NCBI RefSeq assembly: GCF_031884435.1
Contig: NZ_CP134779.1
Span: 1,860,001-1,924,000, forward strand
DNA from: Bosea sp. 685
Lineage (GTDB): Bacteria > Pseudomonadota > Alphaproteobacteria > Rhizobiales > Beijerinckiaceae
Direction of reading: 5' to 3'
Length of the DNA stretch: 64,000 nucleotides
Made by a program: the position numbers and the translations under genes
Notes under the pieces: generated by a model
The model's input: the letters and a program-made list of their open reading frames with translations, nothing else
What the model was told of the DNA's origin: nothing
The model's database searches: none
Shown: positions 27,269 through 36,237 of the stretch, one piece after another
Numbering within the stretch: position 1 is the first letter of the stretch
How the letters are laid out: each line of letters begins with the position of its first letter

Positions 27269-28846
27269 TCAGGGCGCGATCGACCATTTCTCCGGCGTGG
27301 CCGCGAACGGCCCGCCACCCGGCGCCGGTGTCCAGACGAAGTCCTTGAGCTTGACCGAGGCGACGCCGTAGCGGTTGGCGACCCACATCGTGCCCCAGGG
27401 CAGCGTCTTGTTCATGACGGCGCAGACGTCCTGGTATTTTGTCGTCGCCTTGGCCTGGTCGGTCTCGGCGACGGCGGTGTTCAGCGCGGCATTGAGTTCG
27501 GGAATCTTGATCTGCAGGAAGTTCTGGCCGACGGGCGGGATCTGGCTCTCGTTCAGACCGAGATTGAGCGTTCCGGGATCGGGGCCATTCTGCAGCCCGG
27601 CATAGACCAGCGGGAAATCGGCTGGGTTTGGCGTCCGGGACATGACGATGCCGTTATAGCCCGCCGAATCCAATGCGCGCGGCACGACATTGATGCCGAC
27701 CTGGGCGAGCATGGCCTGGACCGCGGCCATGACGTTGGCGGTCAGCGGGTTGTTGTAATAGGTGATCCAGGAGATCGGCTTGGCGCCGTTGATCTTGTCC
27801 CAGCCGGCCTCCTTGAGCAGCCGCGTCGCCTTGGCCGGGTCATAGGCATATTCGTCGAGCGCCTTCGGGATCAGGCTTCCCTCGACATAGCCGCAATCGG
27901 CCTTCTTGGCGGCGCCCTTGTAGAGACTGTCGATGATCGTGTTGCGGTCAATCGCATGCATCACCGCCTGGCGGACGCGGATGTCGTTCCAGAGCGGCAG
28001 CTGGTTGTTGAAGCCGATATAGTTGGCGACGTAGGAGGCGCCTTCGATGATGGCGTAGTCCTTGTTGCCCTTGAAGGTCGGGACGTCGTCGGACTCGATA
28101 TAGGTGAACTGGATTTCGCCGGCCCGCAGCGCCGAGATCGCCGCGGCTGCATTGGCGAAGTAGCGGTTGATCAACCGGTCGACCTTGGGCTTGCCGCCGC
28201 GATAGGTTTCGTTGGCGGCGAGTTCGACGAAGCGGTCGGTCTCGTAGCGCACGAATTTGAACGGGCCGGTGCCGATCGGCTTGGTCGACCACATCGCGTT
28301 CTTCGCCATGTCTTCCGGTGCTATTGCTGCGAGCGCATGCGCCGGCAGGATCATCATCTTGGTCAAGCTGACGATCAGGGCGTTGTCGGGCCGCGACAGC
28401 TTGACGACGACGGTGCGCGGGTCCTTGACCTCGACGCTGTCGACGGCGGACAGCCGCGCCGACAGCAGGCTCGCGGTCTTCGGGTTCTTGTTGAGCTCGA
28501 TGGTGAACTTCACATCGGCAGCGGTGAACTTCTGGCCGTCATGCCAGCTTTCTTCCGTCAGTTTGAAGGTATAGCTCAGCTTGTCCTGGCTGATCTCCCA
28601 GCTCGCCGCCAGTGCCGGCACGAGCTTGGTCAGGCCGGCATCATAAGTGACCAGCGGCTCGAAATAAGTGTTCAGCCAAGTATAGCCGGCGGGCGCCGTC
28701 ATCGGGTTGAAATTGCCCTGCAGGCCGCCGGGGCCGACGTCGAAGCCGCCGGTGATCGTCTTCATCTGGGCGAAAGCCGGCGTCATCATCGTGCCGGCCA
28801 GCAACACAGCGCCGATCAGCGCCTTACGATACATCCTCATGGTCAT
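27269..28846 (-). CDS. Periplasmic solute-binding protein, family 5 (dipeptide/opine type)
   Basis: A 525-residue secreted protein. A signal peptide (LIGAVLLAGTMMTPAFAQ, cleavage after AFA near residue 26) is followed by the family 5 pattern: FEPLVTYD, LVPALAASWEIS, FTLxxxxWHDGQKFTAADVKF-like, GTGPFKFVRYE and IRVRQAVMHAIDR. It delivers the substrate to the DppBC-type permease. The substrate is probably a small acid or peptide-like compound related to the two DHDPS-family enzymes nearby. Confidence 0.93.
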   Translation of the reverse strand: MTMRMYRKALIGAVLLAGTMMTPAFAQMKTITGGFDVGPGGLQGNFNPMTAPAGYTWLNTYFEPLVTYDAGLTKLVPALAASWEISQDKLSYTFKLTEESWHDGQKFTAADVKFTIELNKNPKTASLLSARLSAVDSVEVKDPRTVVVKLSRPDNALIVSLTKMMILPAHALAAIAPEDMAKNAMWSTKPIGTGPFKFVRYETDRFVELAANETYRGGKPKVDRLINRYFANAAAAISALRAGEIQFTYIESDDVPTFKGNKDYAIIEGASYVANYIGFNNQLPLWNDIRVRQAVMHAIDRNTIIDSLYKGAAKKADCGYVEGSLIPKALDEYAYDPAKATRLLKEAGWDKINGAKPISWITYYNNPLTANVMAAVQAMLAQVGINVVPRALDSAGYNGIVMSRTPNPADFPLVYAGLQNGPDPGTLNLGLNESQIPPVGQNFLQIKIPELNAALNTAVAETDQAKATTKYQDVCAVMNKTLPWGTMWVANRYGVASVKLKDFVWTPAPGGGPFAATPEKWSIAP

Positions 28847-28858
28847 GGTAACCTCCCA

Positions 28859-29566
28859 TTAGCTCGCCTTGCTGGCTGCTATTATTTTTGAGATGCCGTG
28901 ATAGTGGTGGTCGAGGCGCTCGCGCGCCGTTTCGGCGTCGCGCGCTGCGACAGCTTCGACGATCTCGTGGTGATCGCGCCAGGTGGCGACGGGATCGCGG
29001 TTTTCGAGATTGAAGAAGTCCGAGGCTTTGACGAAGGCCTGCCAGAAGATGTCGAGCAGCTTCAGTAGGAGCTGATTGTTCTGGCAGCGGAACAAGGTGC
29101 GGTGGAAGCGCCGGTCCTCCTCCAGGAAGCTTTTGCCCGCATCGACGCTCGCCTTCATCTGGGCCGTGATGGCGCGCAGTTCGGCGATGTCGTCGGCGCC
29201 GATCACCTCCACCGTCCTGCCGATCAGCGCGCCTTCCAGCGCGCGGCGAATGGTCAGGAGCTCCTCGAAATCGTCGAGCCGGCCACGCAGACCGAAGGCG
29301 AGGTTGTCGAGCAGCGGGGCGAAGGAGAAGTCGCTGACGAAGATGCCGATGCCGCGCCTGGTCTCGACGATGCCGACGGATTCCAGCGCCTTGACCGCCT
29401 CGCGCACCGAATTGCGACTGACGCCAAGCTGTTGGGCGAGGTCGTTCTCCGGCGGAAGCGGACTGCCCGGAGGCAGACCGCTCTCGTCGATATAGGCCTT
29501 GACGCTTTCGAGCACCGAGACGTGCAGCGATTGCGGTTTCACCAGAGGCTTGATCGTCCGGTTCAC
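28859..29566 (-). CDS. GntR family (FadR/FCD subfamily) transcriptional regulator
   Basis: A 235-residue regulator. Residues about 15-80 are a winged helix (PPENDLAQQLGVSRNSVREAVKALESVG core). The C-terminal FCD ligand domain has the metal-binding His residues in RRFHRTLF, DHHEIVEAV and DHHYHG. It heads the minus-strand operon, 12 bases before the binding-protein gene, and is divergent from a second DHDPS-family gene, so it probably controls both directions from the 133-base gap. Confidence 0.92.
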   Translation of the reverse strand: MNRTIKPLVKPQSLHVSVLESVKAYIDESGLPPGSPLPPENDLAQQLGVSRNSVREAVKALESVGIVETRRGIGIFVSDFSFAPLLDNLAFGLRGRLDDFEELLTIRRALEGALIGRTVEVIGADDIAELRAITAQMKASVDAGKSFLEEDRRFHRTLFRCQNNQLLLKLLDIFWQAFVKASDFFNLENRDPVATWRDHHEIVEAVAARDAETARERLDHHYHGISKIIAASKAS

Positions 29567-29650
29567 GGGCCTTCGACCTCGTCATGGGTGGCGCGCGGGG
29601 TGCCTTCTCCGAGCACTGGCGGATGCCGTCCATTGGTTGATCGATATTTA

Positions 29651-29670
29651 CTTGTAGGATATCCCTTAAG
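29651..29670. promoter_or_regulatory. Candidate GntR operator
   Basis: CTTGTAGGATATCCCTTAAG is an interrupted palindrome (CTT-n3-GGATATCC-n3-AAG) in the only gap between the divergent gntR operon and the DHDPS/racemase genes. It lies 30 bases before the plus-strand start codon. Position and symmetry fit an FCD-type GntR site; binding is inferred. Confidence 0.5.
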
Positions 29671-29699
29671 TCAACAAGCCGGCGAGACGGGAAACGAAG

Positions 29700-30653
29700 A
29701 TGGCCGGGAAGCTCGAACGAGCGGGCAGGTGGGGCAAATTGCGCGGCAATTGGGCGACGCTGCTGCTGCCGATCGCGCCCGACGGCGCCATCGATCTGTC
29801 GGGGTTGGCCGACGAGATCGACGTTCTGATCGCTGCCAAGGTCGATGGCATCTATTCGAACGGCACCGCGGGCGAGTGCTGCAACCAGACCGAGGCCGAA
29901 TTCGACGCAATCCAGCGCATCCTGGCCGAACGCTGCAGCCGGTCGAGGACTCCTTTCGTCATCGGCGCCTGCCAGCCCGATCCGAGCCTGGCGCTCGACC
30001 GGCTGCGCCGGGCCGTTGCGCATGCGCCCGATGGAATCCAGGTGATCCTGCCGGATTGGTGGCCGGTCACCGATCCCGAGGCCGTGGACTTCCTGCAGAT
30101 GGCGGCCGAGGCGGCGGGAGACATTCCGCTCGTGCTCTACAATCCGCCGCATGCGAAGCGCGTGCTGTCGCCGGCCACGCTGGCCGCCGTGCTGAAACAG
30201 GTGCCCGGGGTCGTCGGTGTCAAGCTGGCCGACGGCGATGCTGACTGGTACGCGGCGGCCGACAAGCATCTGCGGGATTGGGCGCTGTATGTGCCGGGCC
30301 ACCATCTCGCGACCGGGGTTAAGGCTGGCGTCGCGGCCGGGGCCTTCTCCAATGTCGCCTGCCTCAGCCCGCGCGGCGCGCAGCTATGGACCGAGATGAT
30401 GCGGACAGACATTGCAGGGGCATGCGAGATCGAGCAGCGCATCTGCGAATTCATGGACGCGCATATCCTGCCGTTCCGGCGCGACCATGGCTATTCCAAC
30501 GCCGCCCTCGACAAGCTGCTCGCCGCGATCGGCAACTGGGCGCCCCTTAGTCCGCGCCTGCGCCGGCCCTATCGCTGGATCGAGGCAGCCGAGGCCGAGC
30601 GGCTGAGGCCGATCGCGCGGCGCATGATGCCGGAGATCATGGACGCGCGCTGA
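29700..30653 (+). CDS. Second dihydrodipicolinate synthase family protein
   Basis: A 317-residue paralogue of the enzyme at 24424, with Schiff-base Lys K175 (GVKLADGD) and Tyr Y147 in LYNPP. The substrate loop YSNGTAGECCNQTEAEF differs from both DapA and the first paralogue, suggesting a different keto acid. It is followed 58 bases later by a mandelate-racemase-like gene, forming a dehydratase plus aldolase pair as in sugar-acid catabolism. Confidence 0.9.
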   Translation: MAGKLERAGRWGKLRGNWATLLLPIAPDGAIDLSGLADEIDVLIAAKVDGIYSNGTAGECCNQTEAEFDAIQRILAERCSRSRTPFVIGACQPDPSLALDRLRRAVAHAPDGIQVILPDWWPVTDPEAVDFLQMAAEAAGDIPLVLYNPPHAKRVLSPATLAAVLKQVPGVVGVKLADGDADWYAAADKHLRDWALYVPGHHLATGVKAGVAAGAFSNVACLSPRGAQLWTEMMRTDIAGACEIEQRICEFMDAHILPFRRDHGYSNAALDKLLAAIGNWAPLSPRLRRPYRWIEAAEAERLRPIARRMMPEIMDAR

Positions 30654-30711
30654 GCCAGGCCATGTGTTGCCGTGGTCGAAACGGCGGCCGTTGTCGAAAC
30701 GAGGGAGCCCG

Positions 30712-31911
30712 ATGCCTGAGATCACCAGAGTTCGCTGCGTCCTCTTGAGTTCGCCCTATGCCGATGCGGATGAGCGCGAGATCAAGGCCTGTTTCCCGAA
30801 CGGGCCGAAGCGCACGATCGGCATGGTCGAGGTGACGCTGGACAATGGCGTGACCGGCATCGGCGAAGGCTATCTCGCCGTGTTCGCGCCGCTGGTCTTC
30901 AAATCGATCGTCGATCTCTGCACGCCGCTGATGCTAGGCAAGGACGGCTTCGACATTCCACGGCGGGTCAAGGATCTGCGCTCGCTGTGCGATTACTGGT
31001 CGCTCCAGGGCGCGGCGCGCCATGTCATCAGCGCGTTCGAGGCCGCGTTGCAGGACGCCAGGGGCAAGAGCCTCGGCGTGCCCGTCTATGAGCTGCTCGG
31101 CGGCGCGAAACGCGACTCGATCCAGATCTATGGCAGTGGCGGCTGCTGCGATGCCAAGCACCAGTTCATCCGCGAGCTCGACCTGCTGAGCGCGAAGGGC
31201 ATCGGCATCTACAAGATCCGCTCGCTCAAGCACGACATCTGGCGCACCGTCTGGGCGCTGGAGGAAGCGGCCAGGCGCGGCATTCGCGTGGCCGTGGACA
31301 TGTGCCAGAATCTGGCCGATCCGCCGCAGCCCGTGGATGATGTCGTCGCCTTCGTCGAGGCCGTGCATGCCAGGACGGAGCAGCGCATGCTGTTCCTCGA
31401 AGAGGCCGTCGGTCCCGACAGCCCCGAGGCGTTCCGCGCGCTGCGCCAGCGCATCGACGTTCCTGTCTGCGGCGGCGAGATCATCACGACGCCGAAAGAG
31501 ATGATCGAGCGCATGCGCGTCGGCGCCTATGCCTTCGTCCAGCCCGACGCCTCCGTGATCGGCGGCGTCAGCGCGGTGATGGAGATCTTCACTGTGGCCG
31601 ACGCGCTCAAGATCGATGTCGTCGTGCATGCCTGGGGCGGAGCGGCCGCGATCATGGCGAATTACCATGCCGCCTTTGCCGGCGGCGGCGGGCTGGTGGA
31701 ATTCCCGATGCTCGATTTCCCGCTCGGCCGCGAGATGATCGGCGATCAGGGGCGGATCGAAAAAGGCCGCCTGCTGCGCCCCACCGCGCCGGGCCTCGGC
31801 CTGACCCTGACCCCCGAGATGGAAGCGCGCTATCCCTTCGACGGGAGCGCCGTCTATAGCTGCGTCCTGAACGATTGGGATCCACCGCCGGACGACCACT
31901 GGAAACCTTGA
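30712..31911 (+). CDS. Mandelate racemase / muconate-lactonising enzyme family protein (enolase superfamily)
   Basis: A 399-residue enolase-superfamily enzyme. Visible active-site elements are K168-I-R170 (YKIRS), metal ligand D196 (VAVDMCQN), the Glu residues in LFLEEAVGPDS and CGGEIITT, and the His dyad residue H306 (VVHAWGG) with its Asp in QPDASVIGG. This arrangement fits an acid-sugar dehydratase or racemase. The start at 30712 has GAGGGAG upstream. The pathway link to the preceding aldolase gene is inferred from context. Confidence 0.9.
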   Translation: MPEITRVRCVLLSSPYADADEREIKACFPNGPKRTIGMVEVTLDNGVTGIGEGYLAVFAPLVFKSIVDLCTPLMLGKDGFDIPRRVKDLRSLCDYWSLQGAARHVISAFEAALQDARGKSLGVPVYELLGGAKRDSIQIYGSGGCCDAKHQFIRELDLLSAKGIGIYKIRSLKHDIWRTVWALEEAARRGIRVAVDMCQNLADPPQPVDDVVAFVEAVHARTEQRMLFLEEAVGPDSPEAFRALRQRIDVPVCGGEIITTPKEMIERMRVGAYAFVQPDASVIGGVSAVMEIFTVADALKIDVVVHAWGGAAAIMANYHAAFAGGGGLVEFPMLDFPLGREMIGDQGRIEKGRLLRPTAPGLGLTLTPEMEARYPFDGSAVYSCVLNDWDPPPDDHWKP

Positions 31912-32023
31912 TGCGCGCCTAATGGGTGGCTCGGCGCATCAGCTAGCCCAGCGAGTGACCGTTCTCGCGCGCATTTCGCGGGAGAGTGCAGTGCCAGCCT
32001 GCAAAACGAAGGCATTAGCAATA

Positions 32024-32053
32024 TCGATTATTTGAATTAGATATTATTATAAT
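32024..32053 (+). promoter_or_regulatory. AT-rich region with perfect -10 box upstream of the M20 gene
   Basis: The 233-base gap 31912-32144 is sharply AT-rich around 32010-32055. It contains a perfect TATAAT at 32048-32053 with a weak TCGATT 18 bases upstream. It is probably the promoter of the M20 gene and perhaps the following ABC genes. Confidence 0.5.
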
Positions 32054-32144
32054 ACCTTTGGACCTTCCTGCGCTGTGATTTGATGACTCGACCGGGGCTC
32101 GGCTCGCCCAGCCCCCGGAGATCGTCACGGCAAGCAGGTTTCCC

Positions 32145-33461
32145 ATGTCCAAAGATGTCGCGGCCATCAAAGCCGAACTTTGCCAGATGATCGACGAAAG
32201 GCGCGACGAGATCATCGCCTTGCTCCAGCGGTTCCTTCAGATCAAAAGCGTCAACCCGCCAGGTGACATGCGCGAGACGGCTGATTTCGTCCGCAGCATC
32301 CTCGACGAATTCGGAAGCCCGCACAGGACTGTCGCTCTCAGGGACGACATGCCGAATATCATCGGCCGCTGGGACGCGCCCAGACCAGGCCGTCATCTCG
32401 TCTTGAACGGGCATATGGACGTCTTCCCCGTCACCAATGAACGCTTGTGGGACGCCGCTATCGTCGATGGCAAGATCATGGGCCGCGGCGCCTCCGACAT
32501 GAAGACAGGGACGCTCGCCTCGATCCTGACCTATTGCTATCTCTATCCCTATAGCGAGCATCTCAGCGGCGCCTTGACCCTGACGGTCGTCTCCGACGAG
32601 CAGTCCGGTGGACGATACGGCACGAAATATCTGTTCGATGAATTCGCCGATGAAATCGCCGGAGATTGCTGCCTAAACGGCGAGCCCAGCGGGCTGGCCA
32701 ATCTGCGCTTCACGGAGAAGGGAACCCTGCGCTTCCAGCTTTCCGCCAGGAGCGCGGGAGGGCATGGCGGCTATCCGCATCGCGCGCCCAACCCAATCGA
32801 GGCGATCTGCAAGCTCGTCGCTGCGATCTATGAGCGCTACCATCTCAAGCTCGCGACCTTGCCTCCCGAGATCGATGCGGTCCTGACATCGCCTGAAACG
32901 ATCGCTGCGGCGGATGCCAATCTCGGCAAGGGCGCAGGCGATATCGCGCGCCGCATCACCGTCAATGTCGGCATCATCGAGGGCGGACAGAAGGCGACGC
33001 AGATTCCCACCGGATGCAGCACGCATCTCGACATCCGCGTACCGATCGGCTCCGACCGCGACGTCATCCGACGCGATCTCGAAACGCTGGCTTCAGAGCA
33101 TGGCTGCGAGATGGTCGTGAACGAGGACCACAGCTATCCCGCGAGCATGACCGATCCGTTCGGCGAGATGGCGACGATTCTGCGCGGCAACATCAAATCC
33201 CTGCTCGGGCATGACGCGCCGCCGGTTTCAAGCCTCGGGGGTACCGACACGCGCTATTGGCGCTGGCGCAAAATCCCCGCGATCATCTGCGGCCCTTCGC
33301 CGATCAGCATGGGACGCGATGACGAGCACGTCACCATCGACGAGGCCATCGCCGTGCTCAAACTGCAGGTGATGTGCGTCCTGGACTATCTCGGCAATAC
33401 GGGCGCCGCGTTGTCCCAAAACACCAGCCAAAACATCAGCTCCGATCCGCGCCCGGCGTAA
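32145..33461 (+). CDS. M20 family metallo-amidohydrolase (ArgE/DapE type)
   Basis: A 438-residue zinc hydrolase. Metal-binding motifs are GHMDVFPV (His/Asp), GRGASDMKTG (Asp), DEQSGG (catalytic Glu) and NGEPSG (Glu); the dimerisation region contains GGHGGYPHRAPNP. M20 enzymes remove acyl groups from amino acids or cleave small peptides. It precedes a polar amino-acid importer, suggesting uptake and deacylation of an N-acylated amino acid or dipeptide. Confidence 0.9.
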   Translation: MSKDVAAIKAELCQMIDERRDEIIALLQRFLQIKSVNPPGDMRETADFVRSILDEFGSPHRTVALRDDMPNIIGRWDAPRPGRHLVLNGHMDVFPVTNERLWDAAIVDGKIMGRGASDMKTGTLASILTYCYLYPYSEHLSGALTLTVVSDEQSGGRYGTKYLFDEFADEIAGDCCLNGEPSGLANLRFTEKGTLRFQLSARSAGGHGGYPHRAPNPIEAICKLVAAIYERYHLKLATLPPEIDAVLTSPETIAAADANLGKGAGDIARRITVNVGIIEGGQKATQIPTGCSTHLDIRVPIGSDRDVIRRDLETLASEHGCEMVVNEDHSYPASMTDPFGEMATILRGNIKSLLGHDAPPVSSLGGTDTRYWRWRKIPAIICGPSPISMGRDDEHVTIDEAIAVLKLQVMCVLDYLGNTGAALSQNTSQNISSDPRPA

Positions 33462-33529
33462 CGCGCCGTTTGACGCAGCGCGCGGCATACACATCGGCGC
33501 CGAGCAAAAAAGGCCGAGGGGACAACGTA

Positions 33530-33610
33530 ATGAAGCCGATGACGCGCAGATTCGAGCCGACCCAGGCGCTGCATCAGCAGGCGCGGCTTCACGGCCGAAG
33601 GGGAGGGTGA
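33530..33610 (+). CDS. Possible 26-residue leader ORF before ABC permease
   Basis: A short frame, MKPMTRRFEPTQALHQQARL plus six residues, has GAGGGG eight bases before its ATG and stops three bases before the permease start. It could be a translationally coupled leader or chance. Basic composition, no family recognised. Confidence 0.25.
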   Translation: MKPMTRRFEPTQALHQQARLHGRRGG

Positions 33611-33613
33611 CGC

Positions 33614-34519
33614 ATGCCGCCTTCCAACACGGGCCCCGCCGGGGGCAGCGCGATCTCCGCTCTACAGTCCGCCTTGCCGGCTGACGCCTACAAGATCGCC
33701 CATTACACGATCGTGCCCCGGCGCCATTATGGCCGGATCCTCGCCACCGTCGCGATCCTCGCGGTCCTGGCGGTGCTGATCCGGGCCTTTGCCGTCGGCG
33801 ATATCGAGTGGCGCTATGTCGGCCTGTTTCTGACGGCGCCGGCCATCATGACCGGGCTTGCCAACACCATCCTGCTCGCGATCTGCGCCATGCTGCTGGG
33901 GGTCGTTCTCGGCGTGCTCTTCGCCGTGATGCGCCTCTCGAAGAACCCCGTCCTGAGCACCGTGGCGAAGCTCTATGTCTGGCTGTTTCGCGGCGCGCCG
34001 GCGCTGCTGCAGTTGCTGATCTGGTTCAACCTGGCTCTGATCTTCCCCCGGATCGCTTTCCCCGGTCTCTTCGACCTGCGCACGGTCGATGTGATGACGC
34101 CGTTCGTCGCCGGATTGCTCGGCCTGGGCATCCAGCAGGGCGCCTACACATCCGAGGTCGTCCGAGCGGGCCTCCTCTCCGTCGATCGCGGCCAATATGA
34201 AGCAGCCCAGGCGATCGGCATGACCCGCCTGCGGATGCTGAGGCGCATCGTGATGCCGCAAGCGATGCGCGTCATCGTTCCGCCCGTCGGCAACGAGTTC
34301 ATCGGAATGGTGAAGCTGACCTCGCTGGCGAGCGTGATCCAGTACTCTGAAATGCTCCATGCCGCGCAGACGATCTACTACGCGAATTCCCGCGTGCTCG
34401 AACTCCTGATCGTCGCGAGCATCTGGTACCTCGTCATCGTCTCGGTGCTGAGTTTCGGCCAGAGCTTCGTCGAGCGCTATTTCGGGCGCGGCGTCGCCGC
34501 CGTCCGCCACGGCTTGTGA
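33614..34519 (+). CDS. Polar amino-acid ABC transporter permease (HisM/GlnP type)
   Basis: A 301-residue permease with an extended N-terminus, about five to six membrane segments and the family cytoplasmic loop [20 protein letters not shown]. The second family motif [15 protein letters not shown] is also present. It forms the channel with the ATPase and binding protein encoded just downstream. A single permease gene implies a homodimer. Confidence 0.93.
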   Translation: MPPSNTGPAGGSAISALQSALPADAYKIAHYTIVPRRHYGRILATVAILAVLAVLIRAFAVGDIEWRYVGLFLTAPAIMTGLANTILLAICAMLLGVVLGVLFAVMRLSKNPVLSTVAKLYVWLFRGAPALLQLLIWFNLALIFPRIAFPGLFDLRTVDVMTPFVAGLLGLGIQQGAYTSEVVRAGLLSVDRGQYEAAQAIGMTRLRMLRRIVMPQAMRVIVPPVGNEFIGMVKLTSLASVIQYSEMLHAAQTIYYANSRVLELLIVASIWYLVIVSVLSFGQSFVERYFGRGVAAVRHGL

Positions 34520-34532
34520 CGGGAGGCGCGAG

Positions 34533-35312
34533 ATGAACTCCCCCTCAACCAGTCCCATCGTCCGGGCAATCGACGTCTGCAAGCGCTTCGGCAATTTCGA
34601 CGCTCTCAAAAACGTCAATCTGGAGGTCGATGCCGGCGAAGTCGTCTGCATCATCGGCCCGTCCGGTTCAGGCAAGAGCACGCTTCTGCGCTGCATCAAT
34701 CAGCTCGAACAGATCGATGGCGGTGCCATCTGGGTCAATGCGGAACTGATCGGCTATCGCCGCGAAGGGACCAAACTCTATCATCTGACGGACGCCGAGA
34801 TCGCCCGGCAGCGGCAATGCGTGGGCATGGTCTTCCAGCGCTTCAACCTGTTCCCTCACTTCACGGCGCTGGAAAACGTCACGGAAGGCCCGGTGCAGGT
34901 CCTGGGCGAGCCGTTGAAGCAGGCCCAGGCACGTGGTCGGGCATTGCTTGCCCAGGTCGGCCTGGCCGACAAGGAAAACGCCTATCCATCCGAATTGTCG
35001 GGCGGGCAGCAACAGCGTGTGGCGATCGCGCGCGGTCTCGCCATGCGACCGGAGATCATGCTGTTCGACGAGCCGACCTCGGCCCTCGACCCGGAACTCG
35101 TCGGCGACGTCCTGTCCGTGATGAAGGACCTCGCCACGAGCGGCATGACCATGGTCGTGGTGACGCATGAGCTCGGCTTCGCGCGCGAGGTCGCCGACCG
35201 CATCGTCTTCATGGATCAGGGCGAGATCATCGAGGTCGGCCTCGCCCAGGACCTGCTGTCCTCGCCACGCCAAAAACGCACCCAGGATTTCATCTCGGCG
35301 GTGCGCGCCTGA
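34533..35312 (+). CDS. Polar amino-acid ABC transporter ATP-binding protein (GlnQ/HisP type)
   Basis: A 259-residue ATPase with Walker [10 protein letters not shown], signature LSGGQQQR, Walker [14 protein letters not shown] and the switch His in VVTHELGFA. It energises the adjacent permease and lies 13 bases after it. Confidence 0.95.
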   Translation: MNSPSTSPIVRAIDVCKRFGNFDALKNVNLEVDAGEVVCIIGPSGSGKSTLLRCINQLEQIDGGAIWVNAELIGYRREGTKLYHLTDAEIARQRQCVGMVFQRFNLFPHFTALENVTEGPVQVLGEPLKQAQARGRALLAQVGLADKENAYPSELSGGQQQRVAIARGLAMRPEIMLFDEPTSALDPELVGDVLSVMKDLATSGMTMVVVTHELGFAREVADRIVFMDQGEIIEVGLAQDLLSSPRQKRTQDFISAVRA

Positions 35313-35352
35313 GCTGCCTCGAGATCATCAACGACAATAAAGGAGTGGGACA

Positions 35353-36186
35353 ATGAAATTCGCCGTCATCGCCACGGGAGCCCTGCTGGTGCTCAGCGCC
35401 ACTGCGGCTCATGCCCAAGCCCTGCCCGAGAAATATAAAAGCGCGGGGAAGATCGTCATCGGCACGACGCCGAACTACCCGCCCGTGACGTTCAAGGATC
35501 CGGCGACCAACCAGCTCACCGGCTACGATATCGAAATCGGCAATGCCATCGGCGAGAAGCTGGGCATCAAGATCGAATGGCAGGACACCAGCTTCGAGCA
35601 GATGATCAGCGGGGTCACGACCGACCGGATCGATCTCATCCTCGGCGGGATGAACGATCTCCCCGCCCGCCGCGAGACGGTCGATTTCATCGACTATATG
35701 AAGTCCGGGGTCCAGTTCTTCGTCCAGCACAAGCGCTCGGGCGAATTCAAGGAGGCCACCGACCTCTGCGGCAAGACGGTGGGGGCGAGCCGCCGCACGA
35801 ACTTTCCCAAGGATATCGATGCCTGGAGCCAGGAGTGGTGCGTCAAGGCCGGCAAGCCTGCAATCAAGGTGCTGGGTACGGAAGGTTCAGCCGATGCGCG
35901 GGCACAGCTCCGACAGGGCCGCATCGATGCCGGCGCCCAGGGTAATGAGAGCCTTCCCTACCTGATGAAGCTCGACCCCGATACCTACAAGCTCCTCGGA
36001 ACTCCCTTTGCCATCACCTACCAAGGCATCGGGGTGGCGAAAAAGAATGGCGCCTTGCGCGATGCCGTCGCGGGCGCACTCAAGGCGATGCTGACTGATG
36101 GGACCTACAACAAGATCGTCGCCAAATATGAGGTGCAGCCCAGCGCGATCACCGAGGTTTCCATCAATGAAGTGCCGTTGAAGTAA
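35353..36186 (+). CDS. Periplasmic amino-acid-binding protein, family 3
   Basis: A 277-residue secreted binding protein. The signal peptide is ATGALLVLSATAAHAQ (cleavage after AHA near residue 22). Family 3 motifs follow: PNYPPVTFKDP, LTGYDIEIGNAIGEKLG, DRIDLILGGMND and VDFIDYMKSGVQFF. It completes the importer and is preceded by a good AAAGGAG ribosome-binding site. Confidence 0.94.
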   Translation: MKFAVIATGALLVLSATAAHAQALPEKYKSAGKIVIGTTPNYPPVTFKDPATNQLTGYDIEIGNAIGEKLGIKIEWQDTSFEQMISGVTTDRIDLILGGMNDLPARRETVDFIDYMKSGVQFFVQHKRSGEFKEATDLCGKTVGASRRTNFPKDIDAWSQEWCVKAGKPAIKVLGTEGSADARAQLRQGRIDAGAQGNESLPYLMKLDPDTYKLLGTPFAITYQGIGVAKKNGALRDAVAGALKAMLTDGTYNKIVAKYEVQPSAITEVSINEVPLK

Positions 36187-36196
36187 CCGGTTACAG

Positions 36197-36222
36197 GCTT
36201 GCGGGATTGCTGTCCCGCAGGC
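36197..36222. terminator. Hairpin between convergent binding-protein and LysR genes
   Basis: GCTTGCGGGA and TCCCGCAGGC form a 10-base stem (one G-T pair) around a 6-base loop, 11 bases after the plus-strand stop. No strong T-run follows on either side, so termination would be weak or Rho-assisted. Confidence 0.45.
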
Positions 36223-36237
36223 TGCCTTCCCGGCACG

